DNA of 64,000 bases from DASQHW01 sp963837155. Its GTDB lineage: Bacteria; Actinomycetota; Acidimicrobiia; IMCC26256; PALSA-610. Below the pieces are notes generated by a model. The model did no database searches, was not told the DNA's origin, and saw nothing but the letters and a program-made list of their open reading frames with translations. Below, piece after piece: positions 62,213 to 64,000 of the stretch; position 1 is the first letter of the stretch; every line of letters begins with the position of its first letter. The translations under genes were made by a program, and so were the position numbers. The stretch covers positions 3,410,001 through 3,474,000 of the forward strand of contig CAWIMB010000002.1 in the NCBI GenBank assembly GCA_963837155.1, in the 5' to 3' direction.

Positions 62213-63416
62213 AGATAGGGAGCCGGTACAACTCGACCGCATTCTCACCGAGAACGCGCGCTTGCGCCACGGGGTCGAGCGACGAGATCGATTCGCGCAC
62301 TTCCTCGACGACACCCTCGTGGTATTCGGGGTGCGGATAGTCACTTGCCCACACCACTCGGTCAGCACCGAGGAACTCCGCGCACACGGCGAGGTTCCAC
62401 TCCTCGGGCTCGAAGCTGACGAAGCATTGACGCGCGAAATACTCGCTCGGCAGCATCGATAGCCACCGTTTCTCGAGCGGAAACGCCTTGACTTGCTCGT
62501 CCATGCGTTCCAGTTGCGTCGGTACCCAGCCGCCGCCCGACTCGAGGAACACGATGCGCAAGCGCGGGAAGCGTTCGCACACACCGCCCATCAGCATGCG
62601 GCCGAGGCTCACCACCATGTCGACGGTGTTGCCTACCGCTTGACCGAGCGCCGAACCGCCGTGCAATTCGTCCATCGCCATGTTCGACACGAGGATGTTC
62701 TCGGTGTCGGCGACGAGGCCAAATTTCCTGCACACGCCCGGCGTGTCGACATGCACGCCGGGGTGCAACGCGACCGGCACGTCGAGCTCCTGGCACACGT
62801 CCCAGAACGGGTCGTAGACGGAGTGATTGAGCGGCAGCTCGTCAACATACGCAGACGGCCGGATGAACGCGCCGCGTAGACGGAGCTCGCCGACCGCGTG
62901 CTCGAGTTCACGCGCCGCGAGGCGCGGATCCTGCAGCGGCACCGCCGCGATACCGAACAGCCGCGCCGGGCTCGCACTACAGAACTCGGCGAGCCATTCG
63001 TTGTACGCGCGCTGGCACGCGGCAACGAACTCGACGTCGTGCAGCGCTTCGATCGGATCGCACGGCCCGAAGAACATCGCCTGGCTCGGATACAGCACCG
63101 ACACGTCGATGCCGTCCGCGTCCATGTCGGCGACGCGCGCCTTGGGGTCGTTGCCACCGTCGCGTCGCAAGCTGATTGTCAGATCGTGGAACTGCTGCGG
63201 TGTCATGCCGACCGCCGCGCTCATCTGGTCCTGGAGCTCGCGACCGCCGCCACGCACGACACCGCCGGTGTAGACGACGTCGTAGTAGTCGTCTTCGACG
63301 ACGCGGCGCGGAATCCAGTCCCCCCAGCGTGCGTGATCCATGCGCGCGGTCCACAGGTCCTCGGGCTCGTACACGTGCCCGTCGGCATCAACGACGATCT
63401 GATCGTTCCTGGTCAC
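62211..63416 (-). CDS. Amidohydrolase-2 family metal-dependent hydrolase
   Basis: 401 residues from the GTG at 63416. Metal-binding DADGHVYEP near the start (Asp-x-His), LHPGVH in the middle and WASDYPHPEYHEG near the end give a complete site, unlike the gene at 27901. The family includes decarboxylases and hydrolases of aromatic and steroid degradation. It ends 69 bases before the GYD gene on the same strand, with repeat D2 between. Confidence 0.92.
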   Translation of the reverse strand: MTRNDQIVVDADGHVYEPEDLWTARMDHARWGDWIPRRVVEDDYYDVVYTGGVVRGGGRELQDQMSAAVGMTPQQFHDLTISLRRDGGNDPKARVADMDADGIDVSVLYPSQAMFFGPCDPIEALHDVEFVAACQRAYNEWLAEFCSASPARLFGIAAVPLQDPRLAARELEHAVGELRLRGAFIRPSAYVDELPLNHSVYDPFWDVCQELDVPVALHPGVHVDTPGVCRKFGLVADTENILVSNMAMDELHGGSALGQAVGNTVDMVVSLGRMLMGGVCERFPRLRIVFLESGGGWVPTQLERMDEQVKAFPLEKRWLSMLPSEYFARQCFVSFEPEEWNLAVCAEFLGADRVVWASDYPHPEYHEGVVEEVRESISSLDPVAQARVLGENAVELYRLPI

Positions 63417-63459
63417 GCCGCCATCGTCGCAGGCGCGCGACGGCGTGACCAGGGTGACA

Positions 63460-64000
63460 TCAGACCTGTGCGAAGCCTCCGAGGTACGCCAGGACACGCG
63501 TGTTGAGGTAGCCCTCCCAGTACTGGCCGAGAGCGTTGAGCTTGTCGCTCGCCGTTCCCTCGCGGTCGACGCCCGCGATCTCATTGAACGCCACCGGGAT
63601 CATCGGGTTCACCTGCTTCGCTTGCAACACTCCGATGCCCCCGGCGAGCTGGCTCTGGGCGAGCTCGATCGCGGCGTTGAACGCCTCGGGGTTCTGGATG
63701 TCCTTCACATCGAGCGTCTCGGGGTCGACCTCACCGAGCGAGTAGTACTTCGCGAGCAGTCCCGCGGTGCGGCTGTACAGCGCCACCGCACCTCCGATGC
63801 CGGCGTAGGCGCTGCTCGCGGCGTCGCCGAAGTACTTCTGCAACGACCCGACGACGCCGACGCCCGATTCCGCGAGGGCGTAGGTCAAGTCTTTGCCCGC
63901 GAAGTTGACCTTCGCGGTGTTCAAGCTGACGTTGGCCGACTCGGCGGCCGGAGCCACGATGAGCGACTCGAACACGTTCAAGTTCGCATCCGCGGCCTTG
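63460..64000 (-). CDS. Protein of unknown function, truncated at the right edge
   Basis: The C-terminal ~180 codons are present; the frame is open to base 64000, so the start lies outside. The sequence is Ala/Gly-rich and helical: SGVGVVGSLQKYFGDAASSAYAGIGGAVALYSR, FNAAIELAQSQLAGGIGVLQ, ending LNTRVLAYLGGFAQV. No motif recognised. Possibly secreted or surface-associated from composition; weak inference. It is upstream of the amidohydrolase by 43 bases. Confidence 0.6.
   Translation of the reverse strand, partial: KAADANLNVFESLIVAPAAESANVSLNTAKVNFAGKDLTYALAESGVGVVGSLQKYFGDAASSAYAGIGGAVALYSRTAGLLAKYYSLGEVDPETLDVKDIQNPEAFNAAIELAQSQLAGGIGVLQAKQVNPMIPVAFNEIAGVDREGTASDKLNALGQYWEGYLNTRVLAYLGGFAQV

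Noticed and set aside
1..64000. CRISPR arrays, tRNA, rRNA, integrases or transposases
   Set aside because: Reading both strands I found no regular direct-repeat array, no tRNA-like cloverleaf and no DDE or integrase motif.

Overview
The window is high-GC DNA with GTG/TTG starts, dense ATGA overlaps and no tRNA, rRNA, CRISPR array, phage gene or transposase that I could find. The gene content points to an uncultured actinobacterium, most likely of the Acidimicrobiia. The markers are a cvnABCD conservon, DUF2630, a GYWL-repeat propeller, TypA, and many lipid/xenobiotic catabolism genes (P450s, acyl-CoA ligases, Rieske oxygenase, LLM flavoprotein, PhyH and amidohydrolase families). The phylum is supported by these families; the class is inference. 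About 22 apparent single-base indels break otherwise conserved genes. Their homopolymer/GC contexts suggest consensus error in a long-read or metagenome assembly more than real decay, so broken genes are given as single spans with the shift positions noted.

Layout. 1-5.6 kb: FtsX-type permease (left-truncated), arylsulfatase and a DUF2207 membrane protein. 5.6-13.5 kb: catabolic genes (LapA-like protein, Rieske oxygenase, acyl-CoA ligase, alpha/beta-barrel-like protein, hotdog thioesterase, SnoaL-like protein, aldo/keto reductase, P450 with divergent TetR). 13.4-16.4 kb: three-gene operon of solute-binding protein, TelA and a membrane protein. 16.4-24.5 kb: second ligase, cyclic-nucleotide-binding protein, LLM oxidoreductase, beta-propeller lipoprotein, DUF2630, coiled-coil protein carrying an in-frame repeat, histidine phosphatase, second P450. 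24.5-28.7 kb: operon of alcohol dehydrogenase, ribbon-helix-helix-like protein, pyrophosphatase and CoA-transferase, then an amidohydrolase. 28.7-37.8 kb: typA, a secreted protein and assorted single genes (sulfotransferase, VOC, WYL regulator, serine hydrolase, AlkB, PhyH, GNAT, shikimate-kinase-like). 37.9-44.5 kb: translationally coupled operon (sugar aminotransferase, epimerase, GT2, polysaccharide deacetylase, multi-TM protein, CorA, SnoaL), probably for an envelope glycan. 44.6-49.7 kb: cspA, ABC exporter, CinA, dehydrogenase, VOC, diacylglycerol-kinase-like protein. 49.7-54.0 kb: conservon cvnABCD. 54.2-58.0 kb: SRPBCC protein, a probable selenoprotein (ResA/TlpA-like redoxin with in-frame UGA at its active site and a SECIS-like hairpin), AhpD-like protein, second PhyH and a nuclease-like protein. 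58.0-64.0 kb: propeller membrane protein, ABC exporter with two permeases, GYD protein, amidohydrolase and a right-truncated gene.

The most notable observations are the selenoprotein/AhpD redox pair, a palindrome-bounded repeat inserted in frame in a coiled-coil gene, dispersed multi-hairpin repeats with compensatory stem changes, and repeated leaderless-type promoters (TANNNT 6-8 bases before the start codon). No stretch longer than about 150 bases lacks a gene.
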